Origin: Microvirga lenta
GTDB lineage: Bacteria; Pseudomonadota; Alphaproteobacteria; Rhizobiales; Beijerinckiaceae
Direction: 5' to 3'
Assembly (NCBI RefSeq): GCF_020532555.1
Contig: NZ_JAJBBR010000013.1
Span: 1-64,000, forward strand
DNA length: 64,000 nt
Position 1 is the stretch's first letter, and every line of letters begins with the position of its first letter. Positions 8,234 to 17,109 of the stretch are shown here, one piece after another. Both the position numbers and the translations under genes were made by a program. A model generated the notes under the pieces. That model saw nothing but the letters and a program-made list of their open reading frames with translations, did not search any database and was not told the origin of the DNA.

Positions 8234-9415
8234 ATGCCATCTATGAAGAAGCTTCTCAGTGCCGCTGCCGGCGTCCTGCTCGCGGGCTCCGTCTCCGCGG
8301 CTGCCGACACCATCAGGGTCGGCATCATCGGGCCCTTCTCCGGCCCGTTCGCCTTGCAGGGCAAGAACTTCCAGGCGGGCGTCGAGGCCTACATGGCTCT
8401 CAACGGCAAGAGCGTGAAGGGCCACGACATCGAGGTCATCTATCGCGATCTTCCGGCCGCCAACCCGGCACAATCCCGCGCCCTGGCCCAGGAGTTGGTC
8501 GTCAAGGAGAAGGTCCAGTATCTCGGCGGCGTCTATTTCACGCCGGATGCGCTGGCGATCACGCCGCTCCTCAAGCAGGCCAATACGCCGCTCGTGATCT
8601 TCAATGCGGCCACATCCGCCATCATGAACCAGTCGCCGCTCGTCGTGCGGACGTCCTTCACCACGGCTCAGACGACGACGCCTCTCGGTAAGATCGCCAC
8701 CGACCGCGGCGTCAAGAAGGTGATCTCGGCCGTCAGCGATTATGGCCCGGGCGTCGATGCCGAGGCCGCATTCAAGAAATCTTTCGAGGCGGCCGGCGGG
8801 CAGGTGGTCGAGACTATCAGGATGCCGCTCAACACCACCGATTTCAGCCCGATCATGCAGCGCGTCCGCGACTCCGGCGCCGAGGCCGTGTTCGCTTTCT
8901 TGCCGTCGGGACCCACGACGCTGGGCTTCGTGAAGGCCTACAACGAGACCGGCCTCAAGCAGGCCGGCATCAAGTTCTTCGCGCCGGGCGACCTGACACA
9001 GGAATCGGACCTGCCGGCTCTCGGCGAAGGAGCCTTGGGTCTTCTCACCACCTTCCACTATGCCGTCTCGCACGACTCGCCGGAGAACAAGCGCTTCGTC
9101 GAAGCGGCGACGAAGGCCATCGGTTCGCCCGAGCAGCTCTCCTTCCCCTCCGTCGGGGCCTATGACGGGATGCACGTCATCTACAAGATGATCGAGGCTA
9201 CGGATGGGAAGCAGGATGCGCAGAAGGCGGTCGACGCCGTAAAGGGCCTTGCCTGGACCAGTCCGCGCGGTCCCGTCAGCATCGATTCGGAAACCCGGCA
9301 CGTGACCCAGAACATCTACCTGCGGGAAGTCGTGAAGGGGCCGGACGGCAAGCTCATCAACAAAGAGATCGAGACCTTCCCCAACCAGAAAGACCCGGGC
9401 CTCGCAACCCAGTAA
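8234..9415 (+). CDS. Branched-chain-amino-acid-type ABC transporter substrate-binding protein
   Basis: A 393-residue periplasmic-binding protein of the LivK/Peripla_BP_6 class with a signal peptide over about residues 1-24 (ending SAAAD). A GGGAGG sequence precedes the ATG. It opens an operon of two permeases and two ATPases that runs straight into pcaD, so the substrate is probably protocatechuate, 4-hydroxybenzoate or a related aromatic acid rather than leucine. This mirrors the PcaMNVWX protocatechuate importer of Sinorhizobium meliloti; the specificity here is inferred from context. Confidence 0.85.
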   Translation: MPSMKKLLSAAAGVLLAGSVSAAADTIRVGIIGPFSGPFALQGKNFQAGVEAYMALNGKSVKGHDIEVIYRDLPAANPAQSRALAQELVVKEKVQYLGGVYFTPDALAITPLLKQANTPLVIFNAATSAIMNQSPLVVRTSFTTAQTTTPLGKIATDRGVKKVISAVSDYGPGVDAEAAFKKSFEAAGGQVVETIRMPLNTTDFSPIMQRVRDSGAEAVFAFLPSGPTTLGFVKAYNETGLKQAGIKFFAPGDLTQESDLPALGEGALGLLTTFHYAVSHDSPENKRFVEAATKAIGSPEQLSFPSVGAYDGMHVIYKMIEATDGKQDAQKAVDAVKGLAWTSPRGPVSIDSETRHVTQNIYLREVVKGPDGKLINKEIETFPNQKDPGLATQ

Positions 9416-9441
9416 GGGTGCGGTCCGAGGCTATCAGAGAG

Positions 9442-9463
9442 CGCGGTCTCAGCCGAGACCGCG
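9442..9463 (+). terminator. Intercistronic hairpin after the binding-protein gene
   Basis: CGCGGTCTC (9442-9450) and GAGACCGCG (9455-9463) form a perfect 9-bp stem with an AGCC loop, followed by only a short TCTT. Its place between the binding-protein and permease genes suggests partial termination or 3'-end protection that gives more binding protein than permease. Confidence 0.6.
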
Positions 9464-9507
9464 TCTTACGCCCCATCTTCAGCCTCACGGCTGATTGAGA
9501 TGCTCAC

Positions 9508-10371
9508 ATGCAGACCATCCTCAGCATCGGGATCGACGCCTTCGCGTACGGCATGGCGCTCTTCATCATCTGCATCGGCCTGTCGCTCACGATGGGCTTG
9601 ATGCGGGTGGTCAATCTCGCCCACGGCGCCTTTGCGATGATCGCCGGCTACATCGCCTCCTACGCCGCCCGCGATCTCGGGCTGGGTTATGCGATTGCGA
9701 TCTTCCTCGCGATCATCGGAACGATCATCCTCTCCATTCCCCTAGAGAGGTTCCTTTTCCGACGCATCTACGGCAGTTCCGAGCTCACCCAGGTGCTGAT
9801 GACCATCGGCATCACTTTCTGCGTGATCGGCATCACCAACTACTTCTTCGGGCCGACCCTGAAGACCATTCCTCTCCCGGAGAGTCTGGCGCAGCCGGTC
9901 GATGTCGGCTTCAAGACAATTGCAGCCCACCGGCTCTTCGTGATGACGTGCGGGCTCGTCGTTGCCGCCGGCCTCTGGTATCTGATCGAACGGACGGCTT
10001 TCGGCATCAGGCTGCGTGCGACGGTCGACAATGCCGCCATGGCCGACGCCCTGGGGGTCCGCACACAGGTCGTCTACGCCGTCAGCTTCGCCATCGCGAT
10101 CGGGCTGGCTGCCTTCGGCGGAGTCGTGGGGGCGGAGTTTCTTCCGATCGAGCCCTATTACGCTCTTCGCTATATGGTCACTTTCCTGGTGGTCGTGTCC
10201 GTGGGTGGCGCTGGGTCCATTCTTGGGGCGGTGATCGCATGTCTCGTGCTCGGCGCCGTGGACACGACAGGCCGGTATCTCATGCCCGAGTTCGGTAACT
10301 TCTTCTTCTACGCCGCCGTCATCGCGATCGTCTGCATCTTCCCGCGCGGTTTCTTCGGAAAGGCCCAGTAG
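9508..10371 (+). CDS. Branched-chain-type ABC transporter permease (LivH family)
   Basis: A 287-residue inner-membrane permease with about eight hydrophobic segments. The LivH-like features include MGLMRVVNLAHGAFAM near the N-terminus and the conserved DALGV/AFGGVVGAE region in the C-terminal half. It pairs with the LivM-type permease that starts 2 bp later to form the translocation channel of the presumed aromatic-acid importer. Confidence 0.88.
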   Translation: MQTILSIGIDAFAYGMALFIICIGLSLTMGLMRVVNLAHGAFAMIAGYIASYAARDLGLGYAIAIFLAIIGTIILSIPLERFLFRRIYGSSELTQVLMTIGITFCVIGITNYFFGPTLKTIPLPESLAQPVDVGFKTIAAHRLFVMTCGLVVAAGLWYLIERTAFGIRLRATVDNAAMADALGVRTQVVYAVSFAIAIGLAAFGGVVGAEFLPIEPYYALRYMVTFLVVVSVGGAGSILGAVIACLVLGAVDTTGRYLMPEFGNFFFYAAVIAIVCIFPRGFFGKAQ

Positions 10372-10372
10372 C

Positions 10373-11386
10373 ATGCCGACCATGGCCCAAACCGAGAAGC
10401 TTGCGGCGGCGCCTATCCCCGGCTCGCGGGCTGTCCGCGATGTGGTGGGCGTGATCTTGATCATCGCCGCCGGGCTCGCCGGGTTCTGGTTGTTTCCGGA
10501 CAATCTGGCGCTTCTCACTCGTGTGATCGCCGTGGCGCTCCTCGTCCTCTCCATCGATCTCGTCGTCGGCTATTGCGGTGTTGCCACTCTCGGACAGGCG
10601 GCGCTCTTCGGAGCGGGGGCCTATGCTGCCGGGATTGCCTGCGTGAACGGCGTGACCGAGCCGCTGACCCTGATCCTGATCGGAGCCGTGGCGGGGGCGG
10701 TGGCGGGGCTTCTCATGGGGACGATCATGCTGAGGGCTCACGGTCTGGCGCAACTCGTTCTCTCGATTGCGATCGTGCAGCTCTTTCACGAGGCGGCCAA
10801 CAAGGCCTCTGCGTACACGGGCGGCAGCGATGGACTGGCCGGCCTGATGGTGGGCCCGCTCTTCGGTGTGTTCGAGTTCGATCTCTGGGGGCAGACGGCC
10901 TATCTCTTCGGCCTTGCTCTGCTCGTCGTCATCTTCATCGTGTTGAAGTTCGTCGTCTCTTCGCCCTTCGGCATGCTGTGCCGCGGGATCAAGGAGGATC
11001 CGATCCGCATCGGCGCCATGGGAGCCTTCGTGTTCCCCGTTCTGCTCAAGATGTTCGTCATCTCAGGAGCCGTGGCTGGCATCGGCGGCGCTTTGGCGGC
11101 AATCTCCACCCAGGTCGTCGGACTGGACAGCCTCAGCTTCGAGTTGTCCGCCAATGCTCTGGTCATGCTGGTTCTCGGCGGCCTGGGAAGCCTCTATGGG
11201 GCACTCGTCGGCACCGTTATCTTCATGGGCTTCGAGCACGTGGTCTCCGCCATCAACCCCTTCCACTGGATGACGATGGTCGGGGCGTTGCTGATTGCCG
11301 TCGTGCTGGCGGCGCCGGGCGGTCTCAGCGGCCTTGCCGACAGGGTCCTTCCCTCCAGACAGCGGAATAGGGGAGGAAGAGCATGA
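10373..11386 (+). CDS. Branched-chain-type ABC transporter permease (LivM family)
   Basis: A 337-residue polytopic membrane protein with LivM-type sequence (VGYCGVATLGQAALFGAGAYAAG) and a cytoplasmic coupling segment. The start at 10373 is 1 bp after the previous stop; an alternative ATG is at 10382. The TGA overlaps the next ATG by 4 bp, so permease and ATPase are translated in a coupled manner. It is the second channel subunit of the importer. Confidence 0.88.
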   Translation: MPTMAQTEKLAAAPIPGSRAVRDVVGVILIIAAGLAGFWLFPDNLALLTRVIAVALLVLSIDLVVGYCGVATLGQAALFGAGAYAAGIACVNGVTEPLTLILIGAVAGAVAGLLMGTIMLRAHGLAQLVLSIAIVQLFHEAANKASAYTGGSDGLAGLMVGPLFGVFEFDLWGQTAYLFGLALLVVIFIVLKFVVSSPFGMLCRGIKEDPIRIGAMGAFVFPVLLKMFVISGAVAGIGGALAAISTQVVGLDSLSFELSANALVMLVLGGLGSLYGALVGTVIFMGFEHVVSAINPFHWMTMVGALLIAVVLAAPGGLSGLADRVLPSRQRNRGGRA

Positions 11387-12147
11387 GCGATCTCTTCCGC
11401 GTCGAAGGGCTCTCCAAATCGTTCGGCGGCCTCGCCGTCAGCCGGAACATCTCGCTCGCCATGCCGGCCGGCGAAAGGCTTGCTTTGATCGGGCCGAACG
11501 GGGCAGGCAAGACGACATTCGTCAACCTTGTCACGGGGCAGATCAGGCCGAGCGCCGGGCGCGTCGTGCTGAACGGCGAGGACGTGACGGAGCTCGGTGC
11601 CGTCCGCAGGGTTCGCCAAGGACTGGTGCGCACCTTCCAGGTCACGCGCCTCTTCTCCGACATGACTCCCGAGGAGCATATCACGCTCACCATCCTGCAG
11701 CGGGAAGGAAAGGCTGCCAGAATCCTCGCCCGCTTCCACGGCAATTCGGAAGTAGCGGAGGAAGTCGAGGGTATCCTCGGCACGCTAGGCCTCATAGAGG
11801 TTGCCCGCCGCAGGGTCGGGGAAATCGCCTACGGTCAGCAGCGGCTGCTCGAAATCGGCATTGCGCTCGCGCTCAAGCCCAAGGTGCTGCTTCTCGACGA
11901 GCCCGCGGCCGGCGTACCATCGAGCGAAACGCCGCGCATCGAACAGGCTCTGGAGCGACTTCCGCCGAGCCTCGCAGTGCTCATGATCGAGCACGACATG
12001 GATCTCGTCTTCCGGTTCGCCAAACGGGTGGTCGTGCTGGCGGCGGGCGAGATCATCTTCGAGGGACTTCCATCCGAAGTCGCGGCCAACGCAAAGGTTC
12101 GCGAGGCTTATCTGGGGAACTACGCCAATGCCCGCAGCGTCGCTTGA
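11383..12147 (+). CDS. ABC transporter ATP-binding protein (LivG family)
   Basis: A 254-residue ATPase with Walker [10 protein letters not shown] and Walker B VLLLDEP. The signature motif is degenerate: IAYGQQRLLEIG in place of LSGGQ-type sequence. The switch-region EHDMD is present. In LivFGHMK transporters two different ATPases work as a heterodimer, so a degenerate signature in one subunit may be tolerated through the partner encoded by the next gene, with which this gene overlaps by 20 bp. Confidence 0.88.
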   Translation: MSDLFRVEGLSKSFGGLAVSRNISLAMPAGERLALIGPNGAGKTTFVNLVTGQIRPSAGRVVLNGEDVTELGAVRRVRQGLVRTFQVTRLFSDMTPEEHITLTILQREGKAARILARFHGNSEVAEEVEGILGTLGLIEVARRRVGEIAYGQQRLLEIGIALALKPKVLLLDEPAAGVPSSETPRIEQALERLPPSLAVLMIEHDMDLVFRFAKRVVVLAAGEIIFEGLPSEVAANAKVREAYLGNYANARSVA

Positions 12148-12844
12148 AGTCGAAGGATTGAGTGCCGGCTACGGCCCGACCGTGGTTCTGGAAGACCTCT
12201 CCTTCTCCGTTCCCGCAGGGTCTCGTCTCTCCATCCTGGGCCGAAACGGCATGGGCAAGACCACGCTCCTGGCGAGCCTCATGGGGATGACCCGCCGCTA
12301 CAACGGGGAGATCAGGATCGACGGCATCGACGTCTCGGGTGCGAAGAGCTCGGACCGTGCGATGAAGGGCATCGGGCTCGTGCCGCAGACGCGGGACATT
12401 TTCCGCTCCTTAACGGTGGAGGAGAATCTTCTGGTCGGCATCAAGGACCGACCGCGCAGCGTGATCGAGGAAGCCTACGACATGTTCCCCCGGCTGAAGG
12501 AGCGGCGGCGCAATCTCGGCTGGCAGCTGTCCGGCGGCGAGCAGCAGATGCTGTCTACTGCCCGCACCATTCTCGGGCGCCCGTCGGTGCTTCTGCTCGA
12601 CGAGCCCCTCGAAGGGCTGGCTCCCGTCATCTGCGACGAACTCATGGTCGCCTTCACGCGACTTGCGGCGAGCGGCGAGATGACGATCCTCCTCGTGGAG
12701 CAGCGGCTCGAGAGTGCTCTGGACTTCGCCGATTCCGTCATGATCCTTGAACGGGGGCGGATCGTCTGGCAGGGAACGAGCGAGACCCTGCGTTCCGATC
12801 ACGACCTGGTCGAGCGCTATATCGGCGTCGGGTCCCTGCACTGA
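12128..12844 (+). CDS. ABC transporter ATP-binding protein (LivF family)
   Basis: A 238-residue ATPase with Walker A GRNGMGKTT, a normal signature LSGGEQQML and Walker B VLLLDEPLEG. The ATG lies inside the 3' end of the LivG-type gene (20-bp overlap). It completes the five-gene importer and ends 8 bp before pcaD, which shows that transport and catabolism are encoded as a single unit. Confidence 0.88.
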   Translation: MPAASLEVEGLSAGYGPTVVLEDLSFSVPAGSRLSILGRNGMGKTTLLASLMGMTRRYNGEIRIDGIDVSGAKSSDRAMKGIGLVPQTRDIFRSLTVEENLLVGIKDRPRSVIEEAYDMFPRLKERRRNLGWQLSGGEQQMLSTARTILGRPSVLLLDEPLEGLAPVICDELMVAFTRLAASGEMTILLVEQRLESALDFADSVMILERGRIVWQGTSETLRSDHDLVERYIGVGSLH

Positions 12845-12852
12845 GGTTGGCT

Positions 12853-13647
12853 ATGGCATTCGTACGCGCAAACGGGATCGTCCTCCATCACCAGGTGCTC
12901 GGCCGCGCCGGCGGTCCCACCCTCGTGTTCGTGAACTCCCTGGGCAGCGACTTCCGGATCTGGCAGGAGGTCGTGCCGGCTTTCCTCGACCGTTTCCAGG
13001 TCGTTCTCTACGACAAGCGCGGCCACGGCCTGTCCGATGCCCCTCCCGCGCCCTACACCATGGACGATCACGTCGACGATCTCCTCGCGCTTCTCGACAT
13101 CCTTGGTATCGGGCGTGCGTCTCTCGTGGGATTGTCCGTGGGCGGCATGATTGCGCAGCGGATGGCGGTCCGCGTGCCCGATCGCGTTCAGTCCCTGACC
13201 CTGTGCTGCACGGCGGCCAAGATCGGTACGTCCGAAACCTGGGTGGACCGGATCGCTGCCGTCGAGAAGAACGGTCTCGAGTCGATTGTCGGCAACGTTC
13301 TGGAGCGCTGGTTCACCGCCGAATTTCGCCGCTCCCGCGCCGATGAATGCGCAGGCTGGCGCAACATGCTGGTCCGCACGCCGGTCCATGGCTATGCCGG
13401 TACCTGCGCGGCCATCCGCGATGCCGACCTGACGGTCGATGCGGGCCGGATCGCGGTGCCGACGCTCTGCGTCGCCGGAGATCAGGACGGCTCCACGCCG
13501 CCCGACATCGTGCGGCGCACGGCCGAACTCATTCCAGATGCGCGGTTCGAACTCATCGAGCCGGCAGGTCACATTCCATGCGTCGAGCAGCCCGTCGTGC
13601 TGTCCAGACTCATCGGTCAACACCTTCAGGAGGCGGGACTTGTCTGA
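12853..13647 (+). CDS. pcaD: 3-oxoadipate enol-lactonase
   Basis: PcaD hydrolyses beta-ketoadipate enol-lactone to beta-ketoadipate. This 264-residue alpha/beta hydrolase shows the nucleophile elbow GLSVGG, an acidic residue in CVAGDQDG and the catalytic histidine in GHIPCVEQP. I choose the ATG at 12853 with GAGG 6 bp upstream; a TTG at 12847 would add two residues. The last 8 bp overlap pcaC. In some bacteria PcaC and PcaD are fused as PcaL; here they are separate. Confidence 0.92.
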   Translation: MAFVRANGIVLHHQVLGRAGGPTLVFVNSLGSDFRIWQEVVPAFLDRFQVVLYDKRGHGLSDAPPAPYTMDDHVDDLLALLDILGIGRASLVGLSVGGMIAQRMAVRVPDRVQSLTLCCTAAKIGTSETWVDRIAAVEKNGLESIVGNVLERWFTAEFRRSRADECAGWRNMLVRTPVHGYAGTCAAIRDADLTVDAGRIAVPTLCVAGDQDGSTPPDIVRRTAELIPDARFELIEPAGHIPCVEQPVVLSRLIGQHLQEAGLV

Positions 13648-14041
13648 GAAAGCGCGTAGCGAGCGGTTCGAGGCCGGAATGGCGGTTCGCCGGCAGGTCC
13701 TCGGCGACGCCCATGTGGACCGGGCCACCGCCCAGATGACCAAGTTCGACGAGGATTTCCAGACCTTCATCACGGAGGGAGCATGGGGTTCGGTCTGGTC
13801 CCGCCCGGGCTTCACCAGGCGCGAGCGGTCCATCGTCACCATCGCCCTTCTCGCCGCTCTCGGCCAGGACGAGGAGGTTGCGATGCATGTGCGGGCAACG
13901 CGCAACACCGGGGCAACCAAGGAGGACATCAAGGAGGCGCTTTTGCATGTGGCGGTCTATGCCGGCGTGCCGGCCGCCAACCACGCCTTCAAGATCGTCA
14001 AGAAGGCCTATGCCGAGATGGAAGCGGATGCCGGCCGATAG
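13640..14041 (+). CDS. pcaC: 4-carboxymuconolactone decarboxylase
   Basis: PcaC decarboxylates gamma-carboxymuconolactone to the enol-lactone used by PcaD. The 133-residue product has the family length and the core FTRRERSIVTIALLAALG followed by a histidine-containing helix (AMHVRATRN). The start is a TTG at 13640 because a perfect AGGAGG (13628-13633) lies 6 bp upstream and the reading frame at this point matches the family N-terminus; the gene overlaps pcaD by 8 bp. Confidence 0.9.
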   Translation: MSEKARSERFEAGMAVRRQVLGDAHVDRATAQMTKFDEDFQTFITEGAWGSVWSRPGFTRRERSIVTIALLAALGQDEEVAMHVRATRNTGATKEDIKEALLHVAVYAGVPAANHAFKIVKKAYAEMEADAGR

Positions 14042-14098
14042 CAGGAGCGAGCCGAGCTTGCGTTCTTTGCTTCAGCACAATTTCAATGGGTAGAAAAC

Positions 14099-14824
14099 AT
14101 GGTTGATCAAGGCCCCTTCTATCATCGCGACCGGAGCTGGCATCCGCCCGCTTTCACGCCGAACTACAAGACATCCGTGCTCCGCTCGCCGCAGCAGGCG
14201 CTCCTGTCGCTCGACAACACGATTTCGGAAATGACGGGCCCTGTCTTCGGGCACGACAGGATTGGCCCGCTCGACAACGACCTCCTGCGTAACTTCGCAA
14301 AGACCGGAGACCCGATCGGTCAGCGGATCGTCGTCTATGGCCGTGTCCTCGACGAGAATGGCCGCCCCGTTCCCGGAGCCCTTCTGGAGTTCTGGCAGGC
14401 CAATGCCGGCGGCCGCTACCGGCACAAGAAGGAAACCTATCTCGCGGCCATTGATCCGAATTTCGGCGGCTGCGGACGCACGATCACGGACGAGGACGGG
14501 CGCTACTGGTTCAGAACCGTCAAGCCGGGGGCCTATCCCTGGCCGAACGGCGTCAATGACTGGCGGCCGGCCCACATCCATTTCTCGGTCTTCGGCCACG
14601 CCTTCGCACAGAGGCTGATCACCCAGATGTATTTCGAAGGGGACCCGATGATCTGGCAGGATCCCATCGTGATGACGATCCCCGACAAGGCCGGGATCGA
14701 GCAGCTGATCGCGGCGCTCGACCGGCAGAACACGCTTCCGATGGATGCGCTCGCCTACAAGTTCGACATCGTTCTGCGCGGCCGCCGCTCGACCATGTTC
14801 GAAAACCGGATGGAGGGGAACTGA
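14099..14824 (+). CDS. pcaH: Protocatechuate 3,4-dioxygenase beta subunit
   Basis: This is the iron-binding subunit of the intradiol dioxygenase that opens protocatechuate to 3-carboxy-cis,cis-muconate. The four non-haem Fe(III) ligands are visible: Y107 (GRYRH), Y146 (GAYPW), H159 and H161 (AHIHF), one residue off the classical Pseudomonas numbering. Length (241) is typical. It begins 57 bp after pcaC, the longest gap among pcaD-pcaJ, and its stop overlaps the pcaG start (TGATG). Confidence 0.96.
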   Translation: MVDQGPFYHRDRSWHPPAFTPNYKTSVLRSPQQALLSLDNTISEMTGPVFGHDRIGPLDNDLLRNFAKTGDPIGQRIVVYGRVLDENGRPVPGALLEFWQANAGGRYRHKKETYLAAIDPNFGGCGRTITDEDGRYWFRTVKPGAYPWPNGVNDWRPAHIHFSVFGHAFAQRLITQMYFEGDPMIWQDPIVMTIPDKAGIEQLIAALDRQNTLPMDALAYKFDIVLRGRRSTMFENRMEGN

Positions 14825-15450
14825 TGGTCCAGAAACTCGGATTCTTGAAGGAATCGCCCTCCCAAACGGCGGGGCCGTACGTCCATATCGGCACCAATCC
14901 GAACTGGGTCGAGATCACGGGGGTCTGGAAGGAAGACCTCGGCCTCGTGCTCGTGGCTCCCGAGACGAAGGGGGAGCGCGTCATCATCAAGGGGCACGTC
15001 TACGACGGTGCCGGGGATCCTCTCAAGGACGCGCTCATCGAGATCTGGCAGGCCGATGCGGAGGGGCTCTACAACAGCCCGCAGGAGCGGCGCGGACGCG
15101 CCGACCCGCATTTCGTGGGATGGGGACGCCAGCCGGCCGACGGCACGACGGGCGAGTACCGTTTCGAGACGATCAAGCCCGGCCGGGTACCCTATAGCGA
15201 CGGACGCCTCATGGCGCCTCACATCACGTTCTGGATCGTGGCGCGCGGGATCAATACCGGTCTCCATACGCGCATGTATTTCAGCGATGAGGAGGCCGCC
15301 AATGCGGAATGCCCGGTTCTCGGCAGGATCGCCCACAAGGCGCGCGTGCCCACGCTGATCGCCACTCGCGGCGAGGAGAACGGGTTGCCGACCTACACCT
15401 TCGACATCCATCTGCAGGGTGAGAAGGAAACCGTTTTCTTCGATATCTGA
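14824..15450 (+). CDS. pcaG: Protocatechuate 3,4-dioxygenase alpha subunit
   Basis: The 208-residue alpha subunit shares the intradiol dioxygenase fold with PcaH but lacks the iron-ligand set, as is normal. The segment SPSQTAGPYVHIG at residues 10-22 is a family hallmark. It assembles with PcaH into the (alpha-beta)n dioxygenase. The ATG overlaps the pcaH stop by one base, consistent with equimolar, coupled synthesis. Confidence 0.95.
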   Translation: MVQKLGFLKESPSQTAGPYVHIGTNPNWVEITGVWKEDLGLVLVAPETKGERVIIKGHVYDGAGDPLKDALIEIWQADAEGLYNSPQERRGRADPHFVGWGRQPADGTTGEYRFETIKPGRVPYSDGRLMAPHITFWIVARGINTGLHTRMYFSDEEAANAECPVLGRIAHKARVPTLIATRGEENGLPTYTFDIHLQGEKETVFFDI

Positions 15451-15470
15451 TCGTCATCTGAAAGTGTACT

Positions 15471-16316
15471 ATGGCCAAGTTTCAAAGCCTGCAGGAAGCC
15501 GTTGCCGAGAACCTGCGCGACGGCGATACGGTCGCCTTCGAGGGTTTCACACACCTCATTCCCCATGCCGCGGCCCACGAGGTCATCCGCCAGGAGCGCA
15601 AGGACCTCACGCTGATCCGCATGACCCCTGACATCATCTACGATCAGATGGTCGGCATGGGGCTCGTCAAGAAGGTGATCTTCTCCTACGCGGGCAATCC
15701 GGGCGTCGGTCTCCTGCGCCGGATGCGCGACGCCATCGAGAACGGCTGGCCGCGCTCCATCGAAACCGAAGAACACAGCCATGCCGCTATGGCGAATGCC
15801 TACGAGGCGGGTGCTGCCGGGCTGCCCTGCGCCGTGTTCCGGGGCTATCTCGGTGCCGGTCTCAAGGAGGTCAATCCCTCCATTAAGAGCGTGACCTGTC
15901 CCTTCACCGGCGAGCAGTTGGCAGCTGTGCCCGCCCACCGGCCGGATGTCGCCTTCATCCATGCGCAGAAGGCCAGCAGGCGCGGGGACATCCTCATCGA
16001 AGGCATCGTCGGCGTGCAGAAGGAGGCGGTCCTGGCCGCCAAGCGCGCCGTGGTGACCGTCGAGGAGATCGTGGAGGATTTCGACGGGATGCACCCGAAC
16101 CTGTGCATCCTTCCTCATTGGACCGTGACCTCCGTCGTGCATGTGCCGGGTGGCGCGCACCCGTCCTACGCCCACGGCTATTATGATCGTGACAACGCCG
16201 CCTATCTCGAATGGGACAAGATCTCCGCCGACCGGGATCTGTTCACCCAGTGGATGAACGAGAACGTGCTCGCTGTGGGGCCAGAGGTCTTCGCCGCTCG
16301 CGTGCAGGGACTGTGA
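15471..16316 (+). CDS. pcaI: 3-oxoadipate CoA-transferase subunit A (CatI/GctA-like)
   Basis: With PcaJ it transfers CoA from succinyl-CoA to beta-ketoadipate. The 281-residue protein belongs to the family I CoA-transferase alpha group that includes glutaconate CoA-transferase and CatI, longer than the classical roughly 230-residue PcaI. The glycine-rich VAFEGFTHLIPHAAAHE segment lies near the N-terminus. Context, between pcaG and pcaF, argues for oxoadipate as substrate. Confidence 0.88.
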   Translation: MAKFQSLQEAVAENLRDGDTVAFEGFTHLIPHAAAHEVIRQERKDLTLIRMTPDIIYDQMVGMGLVKKVIFSYAGNPGVGLLRRMRDAIENGWPRSIETEEHSHAAMANAYEAGAAGLPCAVFRGYLGAGLKEVNPSIKSVTCPFTGEQLAAVPAHRPDVAFIHAQKASRRGDILIEGIVGVQKEAVLAAKRAVVTVEEIVEDFDGMHPNLCILPHWTVTSVVHVPGGAHPSYAHGYYDRDNAAYLEWDKISADRDLFTQWMNENVLAVGPEVFAARVQGL

Positions 16317-16327
16317 GAGATAGAGCC

Positions 16328-17107
16328 ATGAACGGTTTCACCCCTAACGAGATGATGACCATCGCGGCCGCCCGCGCCCTTTCCAGCGAGGATGTGTGCT
16401 TCGTCGGCATCGGCGCTCCCTCGGCCGCCTGCAACGTGGCGCGGCTGACCCACGCGCCCGACATCACCCTGATCTATGAGAGCGGCACCATCGGCACGGC
16501 TCCCGAGGTGCTTCCGCTTTCCATCGGCGACGGCGTGCTGTGCGAGACGGCGGTGTCGACCGTGTCGGTGCCCGAGATGTTCCGCTATTGGCTTCAGGGC
16601 GGGCGCATCTCCATCGGCTTCCTGGGCGCGGCGCAGCTGGACCGGTTCGGCAACATCAACACCACCGTCATCGGCGATTACCAGCACCCGAAGGTGCGCC
16701 TGCCAGGGGGCGGCGGAGCCCCCGAAATCGCGACCTCCTGCAAGGAGGTGTACATCACCATGAAGCAGTCCACCCGCGGCATGGTGGAGAAGATCGATTT
16801 CTACACGTCCTTCGGCCATGGGGAGGGCGGCGATCACCGCGAGCGTCTCGGCATCACGACCAAGGGCCCGACGCTGCTGATCACGGATCTGGCCGTTTGG
16901 AAGCCCGATCCGGAGACGAAGGAGTTCACCGTCGTGTCGATGCATCCCGGCGTGACGCGTGAGCAGGTTCAGGAGACCTGCGGCTGGAAGGTTCGCTTCG
17001 CCGACGATGTCGAGGAAACGCCTCCGCCGACGGAGCTCGAGCTCACGACCCTGCGCGAGCTGCAGGCGCGCACGGAAAAGGCCCATGGCGGCAAGAAGGG
17101 AGCCTGA
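16328..17107 (+). CDS. pcaJ: 3-oxoadipate CoA-transferase subunit B (CatJ/GctB-like)
   Basis: The 259-residue beta subunit carries the catalytic glutamate region of family I CoA-transferases (LIYESGTIG), where the enzyme-CoA thioester forms. The ATG at 16328 follows GAGAGA 11 bp after the pcaI stop. Like PcaI it is of the CatJ/GctB type. It ends 2 bp before pcaF, so the last two steps of the pathway are tightly linked. Confidence 0.88.
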   Translation: MNGFTPNEMMTIAAARALSSEDVCFVGIGAPSAACNVARLTHAPDITLIYESGTIGTAPEVLPLSIGDGVLCETAVSTVSVPEMFRYWLQGGRISIGFLGAAQLDRFGNINTTVIGDYQHPKVRLPGGGGAPEIATSCKEVYITMKQSTRGMVEKIDFYTSFGHGEGGDHRERLGITTKGPTLLITDLAVWKPDPETKEFTVVSMHPGVTREQVQETCGWKVRFADDVEETPPPTELELTTLRELQARTEKAHGGKKGA

Positions 17108-17109
17108 GG